64,000 nt of DNA, taken from the NCBI GenBank assembly GCA_004794785.1, contig SJOL01010112.1:138457-202456 (forward strand). Reading direction: 5' to 3'. A model generated the notes under the pieces. That model saw only the letters and a program-made list of their open reading frames with translations. It did not search any database and was not told the origin of the DNA. Both the position numbers and the translations under genes were made by a program. Each line of letters begins with the position of its first letter. Position 1 is the first letter of the stretch. Shown here piece by piece: positions 23,411-36,316 of this stretch. The stretch comes from Opisthorchis felineus. Its lineage: Eukaryota; Platyhelminthes; Trematoda; Opisthorchiida; Opisthorchiidae.

Positions 23411-26400
23411 TTTGTTACGCCCGCTTTCCCCGTGCTATTAAATCGTCGGGGATTCTATATACAATTTGGTATTGCTGTACTCCGCTCCCGAAAACTTCAC
23501 TCACATGGAACCGCCTTTCTTCAGAGGAATTCATCTGGTCGGCGTAGCTCGTCTTTAGGTTGGTCGTTCCGGGCTTTTGACCACGGGACCAGGTTCCCGA
23601 AATCGGTTGACAAAGCAGAAGAAACTGACTTTGTGATTGGTCCTTGTCTAACAAGCTGTTAACTTATCCAGGCAACCCGATTATTGCTAAATAGCCAATT
23701 TTTCCTTTAGTTACTCGGACAGCCTCACAAAGCAGGTAAGAATTAGCGGGTCACGTGCTTGAAAATCAGCCTCGTGTCCGATCCCCAAGGAGTTTTCGCC
23801 TCAATTGGGGCTAATCAAGACGGCACAGGAGAGATCAGTCACCTGACCCTTAAGTTCGAGCTGAATCTAAATCAGACGTAATTTTTAAACAAACTAACAG
23901 TCGAGTAACCCAGCTTATTTGACCACTGTTGAACGGCCAGGTTGATTTTACGCTTTGGAATTTAGGAATTTTTTTCGTAGGATGTCGGGACAAAATTCTT
24001 CAGACGTCTAGAAGATAGTTCTTGCAAACTTTCACGCAAAGACAAAGATGACTGGACTTCAACTCCCGGTGTTCAAAGTAGTGGTCAAGCTGTGGCACGA
24101 ACCCCCTAACAGAGTTGGTCAGTAAACTCCAAACTCTCCTGACACTGTGAAATCTAAGAGCAAGTTTGAATTACGATTGTTGTTCAAGCCTGATGCCTAA
24201 ATTTCGGACATTTCGTCCACTTGGTATTTTGGCTTACTGAGGTCAGTCACATTGCATTACAACACACAGTCCATTTTCCCTGAAGAAACATTTCGGTGTC
24301 AGTCGCACCTACCGAAAATCTGAAGAAACATTTCTGTGTGTTACTACAACTTTGGAAAACTTCTCAGCAGCTGGTACACTGACGTTCAATCATAGATGTC
24401 GAGTCCCCAGAGAGAGGCAGAAGAATTCCCCTTCCAGTCGGTGTCTTCAAATTGATTAGCGTGGTGCTCACGAAACCCCACAAGTTCTTCCGTCCAAGCT
24501 GCTACGACGACTTCGTTTTGAACACTGGGCCTAGCCCGCACTATGTGCAATAACATTGGAATATTGCAACATTTGCAACCGGACAGGTCATACTCAGAGA
24601 AACATCGGTTGTTTTGCCATTGCAGGGGGTTCAGACATAGAAACACTGCAACACGGTACACTAGCTGACGATTGAATACAACAACGAAGTTTCTTACAAT
24701 GCGGCTTCCATTTACGAATAACAAAGGTCTCAGAAAATTTCAGAACTCAGCTGTTTGCTGCATCTGCGTAAGCAGAAATAGCTCTCCGTTTCGTTGGCAC
24801 TACCGTGGTGAACAAGCAAGCCTTCTTCCTCTTGAGTTTATTCATTGTTGTAATGTGTAGTGCATACCTGATGAGACACTACGAAATACGGAAAGTTGTG
24901 AAACATTTCGGTGTTGTATTCCATCTTCAAGTTCATTGCGGAAACGGGCTGCTTCACAAGCCAGTACATCCCTTGAGGAGAGAACGTTGGGAAAGCTGAA
25001 CTGATTGTGTTTTTTTTTCCAAGTATGTAGTTACTATCATGTGACGCGATCTCTTACTCTTGGGCTGGACTGAGTGCTACACAGGACATTTGAGTAGCCT
25101 GTGCGTCCGCAATAAAAGCTGTACGATTTTTAAAGTAGAGCTTTTGCCAGAAATATGCAACTATATAATAATTTATCTTACTAAAACTAAGTAGATAATT
25201 TTAGCATAATTCTAGCGGTTTATTTTTGTTTTCTGGCTGGCATCCGACCAAATCGCTTGCAAATAACGGAATGGATGCAAACATTTACGTCCATAAATAC
25301 CACACCGTCAAATCATTTCCACTAGCCCATGATTTAAATGTTCACAGTGAGGGCCGGCAACATTTGTTTGATATAAACAGCTTTTCTCTTGTGCGTAATT
25401 TTCTGTCACTACACATAATGTCATTTCCTTGTAATTGTATTGACCGGAAGGAAAGTTAACGAAAACGTTTGCTCGTCAACAGACCCTCTATGGCTAAACA
25501 ACCGTCTGTGAAACTCATCGATTATTCTGTCACTTATGTAAGCAAAACGTTTTTTTATTTTACACACTGGCAGCCCACGCACTGTTTTTTTGGTGTCGGT
25601 GAACGATTCAGGAGCGAAACTGTGCCGTTTTTGACGTGCCCAAATAAGGAATCTTCTCTCTGATCAACCGTCATCTATGCCGGGTAACCTTACTCGTTTG
25701 GATAAAAATTGATGCAGTGCAGTTTTCCCTTGTCGCGTGTCACGTGACTGAGTGATACTGAATCGTTTTACGAACTAGATTGCACTGAATACAACTTCTC
25801 ACGAAACGATCGATTCTACCAATAGAAAAGACCAGATCGGCGAATACCACATACACCGGTATTGGTAAGCAGTATTGAATAAATCAGTAATAAATCAGTA
25901 ATAAATCAGCAGTATTGGATAAATCTAGGCTGAAGACGGAGGATGGGAGCGCGTTTAGGATTTAATCTGTGAGAAAAGTTTCGTAGATCACGGGGGAGTT
26001 AATTAACAAAGTCAGCCTAAAGTTTTGATGGTCAAGATTAGATTTTTTCAAGAAACACTTTTATCAGACACATTATTCTTGCCTTAACGATTTTCCACGC
26101 GTAAGATGCTATGTGAAAATTGGTTGTTTTTTTTGCCCCGGCAAATAAGTGCTCTTTTCTGGATCCGATATACGGAAAGACAAGCCGGAATAGGCAAGAT
26201 TATTAGTCAAACTTGTGTTTCAGATTTATGATGGCCCATCACGACAAGTCAGATCACTTTACACTATATACCTATCGGCAGGCAGTATTCAACACAATCT
26301 GTAGTGGTGGTTGATTTAATTGCAACTGTGGATGATGCAAATGGCTTGAATTCCTGTTTCTTCCACACGTCGATGATAAAGTGCGGGGTAGCTGCGACTA

Positions 26401-26627
26401 TCAGTGGCACAAAGTGCCTTGTCGGGTTTTATAACGACCTGCTTTGAATGGCATAGCAACGGTGGTGAAAGGCTCCTAGGTGGACGGCATCGGAGTCATA
26501 ATAGCTTGCGCCGTACATAGACGGAAGATGCTCAATATTCTAGGGGCCATTAACATGAAGCCTTTGCCTCTGGTACTCAGTATAGGTCATTTTTACATTA
26601 TTGATGATCATTTTTTACTTATCTCAT
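23411..26627. other. Unassigned sequence with two short tandem repeats
   Basis: 24281-24345 holds a partial duplication of 'ctgaagaaacatttcgg'. 25868-25926 holds three copies of 'taataaatcag' flanked by near-identical 'agtattg(a/g)ataaatc'. 25140-25210 is A/T-rich. No gene recognised. Confidence 0.45.
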
Positions 26628-26824
26628 AACGGCTCGAGATTGCTCAGTGGTTAAGGCCCGAACCTATTGACCAGAAGGTTCGTGGTTCGAACCCGACCTC
26701 AGCATCTTGATTGCTCCTGTCTAGGCTTGGGCAGCCTAACAGTATCTCAGCCCTCGTGCTTCCTTCGGGTGGCACAGCAGCTAAGCACCAAAAGGATGTT
26801 GCAGTTGAACTGTTTTATTTTACT
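26628..26824 (+). repeat. tRNA-derived SINE, family C (best copy)
   Basis: The tRNA-like head shows an A box (TTGCTCAGTGGTTAAGG) and a B box (GTGGTTCGAACCC) with spacing consistent with an internal RNA polymerase III promoter. The body follows ('cctgtctaggcttgggcagc', 'tctcagccctcgtgct', 'cgggtggcacagcagc', 'taagcaccaaaaggatg') and then a T-rich tail. This is the cleanest family C member here. No hammerhead-like block is present. Confidence 0.85.
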
Positions 26825-27709
26825 CAGCTCGTAATGATAAGTTTCTTTTAACACCTCGTCCAGCTACTCTGACACTGCATATTTCCATGTCGCCTAAGGC
26901 CAAACAACATGCTCGACATGGGAAGGCTGATAGAAATCGGCGGTTTTGATCTAAAAAAAATCGTGCAATCTACGCTACGATATCCTCGAAGGAGAGTAGC
27001 GTGTAATGCACTGCTGAGCCCACGTTCTGGTAATATGAACAGAATCCTTAATTGTTCACTGGACGCCAAACAGTCAGCTACAAAATGTAGTATGCTTCTC
27101 GATCCGCAGTTCGAGGTGGGGGGGGGGAGGGCTAATAATATCAGTGCAGTGATTCACGGGGCGATCGATTCTGTCGAAGCTTATAATAAGAATACAAGGT
27201 AATGTACAAATGATCCTGAGAGCGTCATCAGGGCAAACTTAAGTTAAAAGCGTGGATAGTCAAGTGGAAATTCCCACCGTACCCATGCAATTCGGACTAT
27301 GCATAGTCAACGCAAACAGTCAAATCAACCACTACGGCCATTTCACGGCTTCATGAATGGGGCAGAAAATCCTATTGGTTGCTCACAATGTCTTTAGGAA
27401 AATCCAAACTCACCATCAAGACCGGAAGCCACGGTGAAACTCCAAACTCTCCAAACGGAAAGAATCTATTCCATGGGATAAGGTTGGTTTGGTTTGCAGT
27501 TACAGTACAGTCCGTTTCTGATCGATCGACATCACAAGGAGTGACCTGATAAGGCAGACGTAACATGTTTTTCAAAATTTCCGCGCAGTGGCTAGCGATG
27601 ACAGTCTAGTGATGAAGGATTGACTGGTAATAAAGTGATATTGTTTGCTATGTTGCTCAAGGCATACAGCTTAGTAGATGTCTCCCTGGCAGCCAGCTAC
27701 TTACTCAAC
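26825..27709. other. Unassigned sequence with a poly-G run
   Basis: A G run lies near 27118-27127. Open frames up to 97 codons show no recognisable domain. Confidence 0.4.
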
Positions 27710-27966
27710 CTGTGACGAGGTCGAGACGTCGCTCCCTTGTGGCGCAAGCAGACGAGGGAGCAGACTGCCAAGCTAGCTCGCGCCGTAGGTCGATCGACAT
27801 ACACTAGCCGTGCATGTCGCGCGCACCCTTATCCAAATTTTAGGACAGCCGTTGCGGTGGCCAATCAGCGCGATAGAGCCTTGGTAGCCAATCGACTCGG
27901 CAACACTTCGAGACCAATCAGCTGCCAGCGCAATGGCGCGTGCCGAAAATGGGGTCTTACGTAAGT
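27710..27966 (+). promoter_or_regulatory. CpG-rich stretch with three CCAAT boxes and a donor-like site
   Basis: CCAAT motifs lie at 27861, 27889 and 27914 in the same orientation with 25-28 bp spacing. An ATG in a fair context follows at 27933, then ten open codons, then TAC|GTAAGT at 27961. That order suits a promoter and first exon. It would equally suit a solo LTR starting at the TGTGACGAGG at 27710, with U3 CCAAT boxes. No second copy is in this window to decide. Confidence 0.4.
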
Positions 27967-30059
27967 AGTGTAGTGCCGTTAACTGGGTCGGTCCCATTTG
28001 GTCATTGCACGCTCAGTAGGCCTACGGGATTAGGTTGGTACTCAAATCAATTGCCACCCTACAAAGCTGACAAACACAACAACGATGGTTCTCTTCGGCA
28101 GCAGCTGTTCAATCATCGGCTAGTTCGAGAGCCGACTTAAAGTTTTTCTTGCTTCTGGTTCGTAATAGGTCGTCCAGGTCAGTGACAAACAAATTCTCAT
28201 TTTCCAGTAGGTAAAATACTGACCGATTATGATGAGAATTCCAAGAGGGATTATCCAAATCATTTGACTGCGTGGATCATATGGTACTACGAAATAGGTC
28301 GCTGGCTATGTAATCGTTGACTTGTTCTGTAATTGTTCACCTTCCTGTCTCCTGACTGAATAAGCCGGAAGCGTAACATCGCTGTGAAAAAATGATAAGT
28401 TAACATGCCAAGCATTGCATGCTATCCTTGTGAGAACTGTACCAAAATACAACTCAAGTGATCGATTATGCAGTTGATAGAAATATTCCTCATGATGTTA
28501 GTAACTGGTCAAGCAATAGACTGTGAGCATAATTTTAAGGTCTATACTGCCTTGACGGGTTCCTTTGAATGATACAGAACTATAAAACATCAAGAGTAGT
28601 TGATCAAGGCCCATCTTTCCTGCAAGATAGCAGTAGTTCCACTCAGATCATTTCCTTACAAGTGGTTCAAAATTCGCCAAGTTTGGTCAACTAAACGTGG
28701 TCCCTGGAAATCGCTTCGCACACACAGTTTACCTCAGGATTTCGTAGTGAAGATATTCAATAGGGTTTCCTTCGTTTTTATGTGAGTAGTATGGGATGAC
28801 AGCCGGAAATCTGCAGACGTCTCACAACCAGTTTCGTTCTATTTTGGGCTCATCCGCTGCGTACAGTACAAACCTTCAGTGGAACAGGAATTTCAACATG
28901 CACATGACGTTTTATTTTGAACTTTGTGTATGCGGTTTTTATAAAGTACTTACATGTGTGTAATAAACCTGTTTTTAATGGTAGCAGCCCCAAAGCCGGT
29001 TGGTCTGGTTGTCTCAGTCACCCTTTGCCGTGTTTTTACTGAATTACTGTGAAAACTCAACGACAGCCACCTGAAAAACAACATATTTTATACGCAATAT
29101 ATTGTGTCAAATACCATCAAGTTGGAGAATCTTCCTCACAACACCGCTTTCATTCTACTTATGACACTTAAACATTCCGCGCGTTCATGATTTACGCTGC
29201 AGTCTGGTTTTGTACACCGAGACTTTTTGAAGCAATATGTTTTGTTCCCACAGGGTGCGAAATGCCTTTAGGGCCAGTACAGAGATGAGCATAGTCCTTA
29301 GTTAGCCATCATCAACACATGGTGCTTTTGCATATTCTTTGATAAGTTCTCAGGACCTGTCTCTCCTGCCCCTACCACAATCCACACTATTGAATAGCCT
29401 GTTCCCGCTCGGTATTCGAAAATGTTTTTATCCATATTAGTGTTAAGAAATATATGACTATCAAAAATTCTGGAAGTGCAACTTGAGCGATGGTAATAAA
29501 GTAAGCCTTATTCTGAAATCTAGTTTTTATTTCCTAGCGAAATCGAAAGCAGTGTGTGCGGACTAACCGTGATTCCCCGTCATGCACAAATAAAAGAGGT
29601 TATCACCCAAAAGAAACTCACTGGAAACCGTGGATGTCACATCAATTTAATCTCGGCCATGTGGATTTCTGCTCGTTCCCATAGCAGTCGAAGCCATCTG
29701 CAACAGCGCTCCAGGCGGAAGTGTTTCTCAATACTGAATATCGCACTATTCGATTCGATTATACGTGTTCTTCTGCTTGCTCAACCCCGATTGTATTTGC
29801 ATTCTAGTCAGACAGCAAAGTTTTTTCTTCGTGTATTGGGAACGTGTAGAACCTCAGAGCTCATGGCAGGCACACATGGCATTCATAGTCAGATTAATGT
29901 CTTCATGTTCGGCTAAATGCTTGCTTGGTCTCACGTGGTCTAGGCAATATCGGTTACTCTTTTTGCGGTATCGTTGGTTTACCTAGAAGGATGCACAAAT
30001 ATGCTGCCTTCGAAATTGTTCTCCAAAACACTGATCAGAAAATTTTTACGTAGTCTAGT
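27967..30059. other. Unassigned sequence
   Basis: No gene or repeat recognised; an open frame at 29554-29916 matches nothing known to me. Confidence 0.4.
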
Positions 30060-30240
30060 GTTGTCTATCTCGGCGTCTCGACCAACATCAACAACGATGA
30101 CTCATGTGAAACCTCTGAAATTACTCAAATGAATTGTTGATTTACTCGTTCGAAGAGCATTACTCATCAGTGAATATTGAACGCGATCGATAGCATAAAG
30201 GTCCTATTTTGGAGCGCGACTATTTGAATCTATGATCGTC
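30060..30240 (+). pseudogene. Possible LINE C-terminal fragment
   Basis: The plus-strand frame starting VVYLGVSTNINNDDSCETSE, followed at some distance by VLFWSAT, resembles the post-RT region of RTE/CR1-type LINEs ('YLG-s', then 'E--RI'). In-frame stops are present. The match is short, so this is a weak call. Confidence 0.25.
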
Positions 30241-32719
30241 ACATATATGGATTGTAGTTCACAATGAGCTAGAGATTTAAGAACCTAGTACTGTTTCGCC
30301 ACATGATTCTAAAGAGTTCAGTGTGTATCAAATAAAACTGATCAAATGTTCAGTGGAAAACTAATCTAATTGATTATTTTTTTTAAGAAATTTGAACTTA
30401 CTAAATTGCATGGGTAAAATTCTGCTCACAGTTTTCTGGACACTTTAGGTAGCTGTATTCACTAGTTCGGAAAACTGTAAATTCCTACTAGCATGTTGGG
30501 CAAATATTCATACGTGAAGTCTTGTCATTTCAAGCATATTTGCATAGGGACTATTCATGAGATCTTGATTTTAAATCCTTGTTGTTTAAATCCTTGTTGA
30601 GTCCAGAAGGAATAAGCCCCTATTCCATATACTTTTCAACGCACATGCCCTCCACAAAGATGGATGAGTTCGTCTATTCTCTATGTTTGTAACCTCTGGC
30701 ACTCATGTCTCTAAGGCATATGTACAGTGACACCTTGTGTGAACGGAGGGGTGAGTGACAGCCTTGAAATCCCACCCAGAGTTGTCTACATTGTTTCTGT
30801 ACTGCTAAGTTACCTGAGTGGGTAATGTGCTGCTAAATCCCCAGTCTACCAACTACCGCAGAGAGAGAGAACCAAGACCGAACCGCATGGGATGTGTGAA
30901 CAAGTGACAAACCTTTGCACAGCGTATGCCATGTAAACCACACAGCGCGACGACCAATAGCGAACACTGGACAAGGTCACCTACTAGTTGCTGGTGTGGG
31001 ACAGCTGATAGACTTCAGCACACTCAAGCCAATTGTATGAGGCGTGGGCTTAGTTGACTGCCACTGGGAGACCAACTCATGACGCGCGATCTCAGGTTAT
31101 CCAAGACTAGCCGACCGACCGTTAAAAAACAAGGCTGAGCATACTCGGTCTGTTTACGCAGATGTGGTGCGTTCACTTTCATGCAAGACTACAGGTTGAA
31201 ACGGATCAGACAGTCGGTGCGTCTAAAGCAAAACGTTGTTCCGTTTGGAGCCACTTTTGTGGGATGAAGACCCATGTTCATGTATGGTATACAGCTATAA
31301 TAACACTTCCCCTGGAGCCACCACTCCCCTATTGATTATTCTACTGGAACGTCAAAAAAGCAATTACGCCAACTTGGTTCCCTACAGCATAGGGTTAGAC
31401 AGGGAGATTGTACGGTACAAATGACAGACTATCACTAATTTCCTCCCTAAGCCAACGGAACATTTCAATGGCCAGTTGCCCATCTGCATTCATCAGGACC
31501 GTACACATAACAATAATAACCCTAGCAACAAATTTCAACATCAGTTATGACTAGGGGACATTTCCAGTTTATTCATCCTCATTTGATATCAGGCCAAATA
31601 AAATGAAAAAGACAGACTGCGAAACAGTCATTCCTGACTGTTGCAACTCTAGCGTGCACAAAGTGCCTTGGAAGCAAACGAAAGGAGTTCATAGCCACTT
31701 GTCAAAATTCAATATGATTTATTAGCACCTTAAAAGCAGAACCTTCCAAAGACAATCTACAACAGACTCGTTAAGACAATGTGATTTATTCCCGGGATAA
31801 AATGCCATAAATAGTGGAATTGTCAACCCTTTCCTGACGGAGACCACCATCTGCTGGCACCACGGATTTGATTGTTCACCAGAGTGTTAGAAATGTCTGT
31901 CCTCATTTGGTCTTATACTAGGGCTAGAAAGGCTTGTAAGACTGTTTGTCAAAATAGAAGTCACGCCTCAGGAAGGGGAAGTATTTCCGTTTTTGTTTTT
32001 GGGGGAACATCAAACGAAAATCACAAAAGCCCGTTCATCAGGACTGTGAGGAAATTCAAATCCACATTTTTTCAAAACCAGAAGTGATAAGCGTCCTCCC
32101 TACAGTAATTTGCACTGTGTGAAGTTGTGCATGTAGCTGGACTTCCCAAAAAGGTCACGTGTCACGCCTGGGAATGCAGGTTTAGGCCGTTGTTTGCGCA
32201 TGAAATTTGCACTGGCCTGTTTCATTAAGCTCGCTAAAACTGACCCAATATGACCTGCCTGCGTACACCAAGGTGTCCATTTGTTTTAGCTTTCTCATCT
32301 CTTTGCAATGCGCAACAAGCGCACCATACAGGGTTCTCTTCGAACAGACTGTCACTATTCCACGCAACTGCAGGTTGTATGCCTACCCCCCCACCTCATT
32401 AACACTGAAAAAATGGACCAACACAACTAGAATTGCTGAGGCGACTGTTTAAATCGTGTCAATGGGAGGACGGATCCGTAGTTTTTCTGCTATGAACGCC
32501 GTAGATAGCACTGCATCAGGAGTATATATGGACAGGAATGTAAAAACAGCCGGTAGATATACATATATCATTTACAACTCAAGTTGGCGTGAAAGGAAGA
32601 CACAAGTGAGCCCAAGCCAAATCATCCTTTTAGGGCATTACTCAGCTGAATTTGAGGCATAAAGTCACCTGATGCTTCGGTTGGCAAGATAATCTAGTTA
32701 TCGCTGTACATTTTCTCCA
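30241..32719. other. Unassigned sequence
   Basis: No recognisable gene or repeat. A short duplication 'ttaaatccttgttg' occurs near 30570-30598. Confidence 0.4.
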
Positions 32720-33345
32720 CATAACACCCTACTTATAGGGTTGCTGAGAACTCTTCTACAGCCCACCATCCACTTCGACCTTCTTGTGACTCATCAGCCA
32801 GGTGTAGTCTCCGAGTTTCCATCAACCTTACGTTTTACTCGAACACCAAAGTGTAGGTAATCGGCCAAGACAAGTTTGAGTCAAAGGGAAACTCAACTGG
32901 ACCCCAACTGAATCTCTCGTTCATGATACTATTCAAGTGAATGTGGTACACACAGGCCACTTTTGTTACAGTTGATGCGTGAGATATCGAAGCACACTTT
33001 CTTGACACAACAAGGAAGATGAGAATGGTAGTGGGCTGTCGAGGGATTTTCGGCAGCCTTATAAGTAGTGTTGTACCAAGGAGATTTACTGCGATATCTC
33101 GAATAGCGGACCAAATGAAGCGTTTGCAGGACATTCTGTTGAACAAAACCGCAAAACAGTTCCAACTGATTCATTTAACACAGAATTGGATTGCAACAGA
33201 GTGCATTTTGCTAAACTGCGCACAATATAACGCACGGTTGATGGAAACTCGGAGAGTACACCAAACCGATGAGCCCCAAGACGGGCTATACTGGTGGTAG
33301 TCTATCCAGAAGTTTTCAGCAAACTTATAAGTAAAGTGTTATGTC
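32720..33345. repeat. Family A cluster with foldback
   Basis: Successive pieces: a minus-oriented end with hammerhead remnant (32720-32810), a minus-oriented body (32887-33010), a plus-oriented copy starting in stem I of the hammerhead (about 33030-33150), and another plus-oriented hammerhead remnant (33255-33345). The hammerhead at 32761-32806 (minus) keeps CTGATGAG but not GAAAC. That at about 33258-33300 keeps GATGAGCCCC and a GCCC/GGGC stem II but reads CCGATGA. The open frame at 33019-33300 is repeat-derived. Confidence 0.75.
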
Positions 33346-33856
33346 AAGTTAGTTTCTATTCCTACACATCACTGCACTTGAAAACATGCAACACACGACG
33401 GTGCTTCAAACTATGGACAGTGTTTGTCCTACTACCGACAAACTCCAGTTTGTCAATCGTCGGTTTTATGTTGTACGAAGCTTGCCAAACAGCTGCTGTC
33501 TCGACTGTCGCAACATGGCACATTCGGTTAAGGTTGTCCCGTCACTTCGATTGCACCTGTTAAAATTTTGTGACGTTTTCCAGGGCGCAACTAATCTGTC
33601 ACAGCTGGCTACTGGTGTAAGGAGTGAAACCCTTCGCTGCGGAGTTGTTTATTAGGAAACGCCAACTAAACGGTTACAGACTATTGGACAGGAAGGTTAC
33701 GAGAACACACATACTACTCGCATGCCTCATCAGTAGTACCCACCGTTACACTGGTAGACATGCGGATCACCGAAATCTCTTATCATTAGTACTACCATTA
33801 TTATTACTTGAGTATTCAGGTAAGAGTTTGTGCTACCCGTCTTCACTATTTCCGAC
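33346..33856. other. Unassigned sequence
   Basis: Overlapping open frames of 79-89 codons in different frames, none recognisable. Confidence 0.4.
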
Positions 33857-34058
33857 AAAATAATAAATGAACTAATAATCGCAGAGCTGTAACACCTTTT
33901 CGGTGCTTAGCTGCAATGCCACCCGAAGGAAGCACGAGGGCTGAGATACTACCAGGTTGCACAAACCTAGAAGGAGCATTCGAGATGCGGAGGTTGAGTT
34001 CGAACCACGGACCTTGCGGCCAGTAAGCTCGCGCCGAGCAGTCTTGCGCTCGAGATAA
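33857..34058 (-). repeat. tRNA-derived SINE, family C
   Basis: A/T-rich tail at the left ('aaaataataaatgaac'), then 'cttttcggtgcttagctgc', 'ccgaaggaagcacgagg', 'ctagaag' and the tRNA-like B-box complement 'gttcgaaccacgg' near 33998-34010. Same family and orientation as 9486-9692. Confidence 0.8.
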
Positions 34059-34185
34059 GACATCAGTCGATTGAACTGTTGACTGTGTGAATGATGACGG
34101 GAACGACACCGCTGTTGGCCTCTGAGATCCCTTGCACACGAGATTCAGGCGGATGGTAGCGTGAACAGAGTTGTTAATTTTCAAT

Positions 34186-34425
34186 TGGGATTTCGTCCTG
34201 TGGCTAAAGCCAATCTATGGGGAAAAATCGAGGAGTGTTGTACAGTTGTGTCATCCTTATTGGGGACGATCAGCAGTGTGAATCTCACGAAACTCAGGAA
34301 ATTTCGAACCCGTGACCTTCCGGTCAGCGGTGGAACATTTGACCGTCTGACCATGAGCAGCTGATCAATAGCGCGATTAACTCGCACTTAGACTGGATAT
34401 AGCTGTACTCATTCTTCAATCACAT
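34186..34425 (-). repeat. Family B ribozyme SINE
   Basis: Minus-oriented tail, hammerhead region (about 34233-34282) and tRNA-like head ('tttcgaacccgtgacctt' is the B-box complement), ending in the upstream module ('cacttagactggatatagc'). The hammerhead reads CTGATCG and GACAC in place of CTGATGA and GAAAC, so it is presumably dead. Confidence 0.8.
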
Positions 34426-36316
34426 GTAGGTGGATTAAACCATAGGGCCATTCAAGAAAGTGGTAAAATATCCTCTCGGAGGAACGTCACTGAAATGTAG
34501 AGTGCTCCGCTTCGTGTGGCACTCAAAAACAATTAAACACCTCCAGAATTTAACGTTTTCAATGCCTTGAGGATTTTTCCTCCCTGCATCATCGGAACAA
34601 TGGATAATTCTTTCGACATTCAATAAAATCAGACTTTTTCTCACCTGTGCTACACCTGCTACACCTCTTCAAACGAGAAACGTTTCCTTCTTTACGATTT
34701 TCTCCTTTATTCCTTCCTCCCTTATTCCGGTTTTATTCGTTTATCTCTGGCGACTAAATGGTTCCCCTAAAACTTTCTTCCCACACGGCGTTGCACGAAA
34801 TTATCTTGTGCTAGTTGGTGAACGTTGATTCCGAATTTATCAAAATCGACCAAAATAGCTTCTGTTTTGTGACGCGACTGACATAGACCTCAAAGGATCA
34901 GATGCTTCTCTGTGTGAATAGTTTGTGAGTAGGTCGAATTATTTTTCAGAGTGTTGACTCTGGTTTTATTAACGTCTTCATTCGGGCAGCAACCGAGCAA
35001 AATCAGAGAAAATTTGATGTCGCCGAATGGCTTGACAAAGTAAACCTGTTCAATGAATGACAGTGGAGTGTGTTTAACACATAATGGTCTTTGTTTGTTA
35101 GAACGCTCACCCAAGATTACTCAAAACGAGCCTCGTTATTAGTCCTTCAACGGATCACCTTAGCTCCAAAGGGTTTTGATGTAGAGAGCCCTTTTGGAGC
35201 CCCGAAGCCGCAGCGTTCAGGCAGTAGATAGCAAGTTGTTGCTTTTTCGGCTATGTTGCAAAGTTAGGTGGTTTTAAAACTTCGGAAAAATCTCTCACAC
35301 TGGTTTTTCAGAAGTAAATGAACCAAACGAAATGTTGGATCTCGTCCTTTTAGAAAGGATCATGTTGGAGTTTGATGACAGTCTGTTCAAAGATGTCTTG
35401 AGGCTATCTGCGGGGGATAAGGCTTGGAACTTTGAAATAGTGACCTCTATAGTAGAAGTTGTATTAGCAAGGCTAAATTTCACAGCGTAAATGATTTCTA
35501 CATGTTGGGAAGTTGTCCTTGTGCAGCTCAGAGCTGTTGTAAAATCATCATCTTTCTGCACAACAGTTAATTGGGTTTTCAAAATGTGGAAACTATGCTG
35601 CCCTATTCTTGGGAAGCATTTTACACCCCGTGGGGCGAACACGCTTGGGATTTCTCTGTGTTCTCGAAAGCTCTTCGGGATCACTCTCTTCGGAGGTAGA
35701 AGCGTATTTTAAAAAGAATCTGTGCTAGCCAAATAGATGACGGACAACAGCTTCTTTGCGACTTTTGTGTCATCATACAAGCAACAAGTTGGACTGCGTC
35801 GAAATTCGTTCGGCGCAACAAATCCCAGTCCTATGTTGAGAGTTTGAAACACGCTTCCGAGGATTGTGAATACCTTGCGGGTTCTCCACATGATGACGAC
35901 ACAGTGTGGTGTATTTTGTCAGCTGTATATTACCTCGCTGGTGCCGGGATACTCATCTGTCGTGTGCTTAAACTGTAACGAACTATCTTATTTTGTTTTC
36001 CTAACCATAGCAACGGTCCTCTCTTGAGCTCGGCAAGTTTACTTCTGGTTAGGGCAAAATAGTAGTGTTTCTTCCCGGTTCGGTTAGACCTGTAAGACTC
36101 CTACAGCGACGTGCAGGGATAATGCACAGCCCTTATGTTCTCTGCGTGGAACAGATTGATTCTCAGGTTGCTTACTGCGTGAATGGAGTCAATAGAGTCC
36201 ACTTTCTACAATGCAACGTTTATAACATGAGTCATTATTTTGGTGAAACATACTAATATTACGAACTAATTTCCTGCGATCCATTTAAATACAAACTGAA
36301 TTCCTTGTTTACAATA
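34426..36316. other. Unassigned sequence with long minus-strand open frames
   Basis: Minus-strand frames at 35295-35684 (129 codons) and 35709-35891 lie end to end. The second contains RKVFTILGSVFQ and GFVAP, faintly like the post-RT block of BEL/Pao elements, but no other BEL/Pao block is readable, so no call is made. Confidence 0.3.

Noticed and set aside
23770..23830. Hammerhead-like order on the minus strand (TTGATTAGCCCC then GGCGAAA)
   Set aside because: It may be a very old family A remnant, but stems I and III do not form, so it is not called as a ribozyme.
26628..26705. Possible functional tRNA gene at the head of the family C SINE
   Set aside because: The A and B boxes are good, but the acceptor and anticodon stems do not form a proper cloverleaf and the same head recurs at other SINE copies.
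35295..35891. Two end-to-end minus-strand open frames (129 and 60 codons), possibly BEL/Pao pol
   Set aside because: Only one short block (RKVFTILGSVFQ, GFVAP) resembles BEL/Pao; no catalytic or integrase block follows and the resemblance could be chance.
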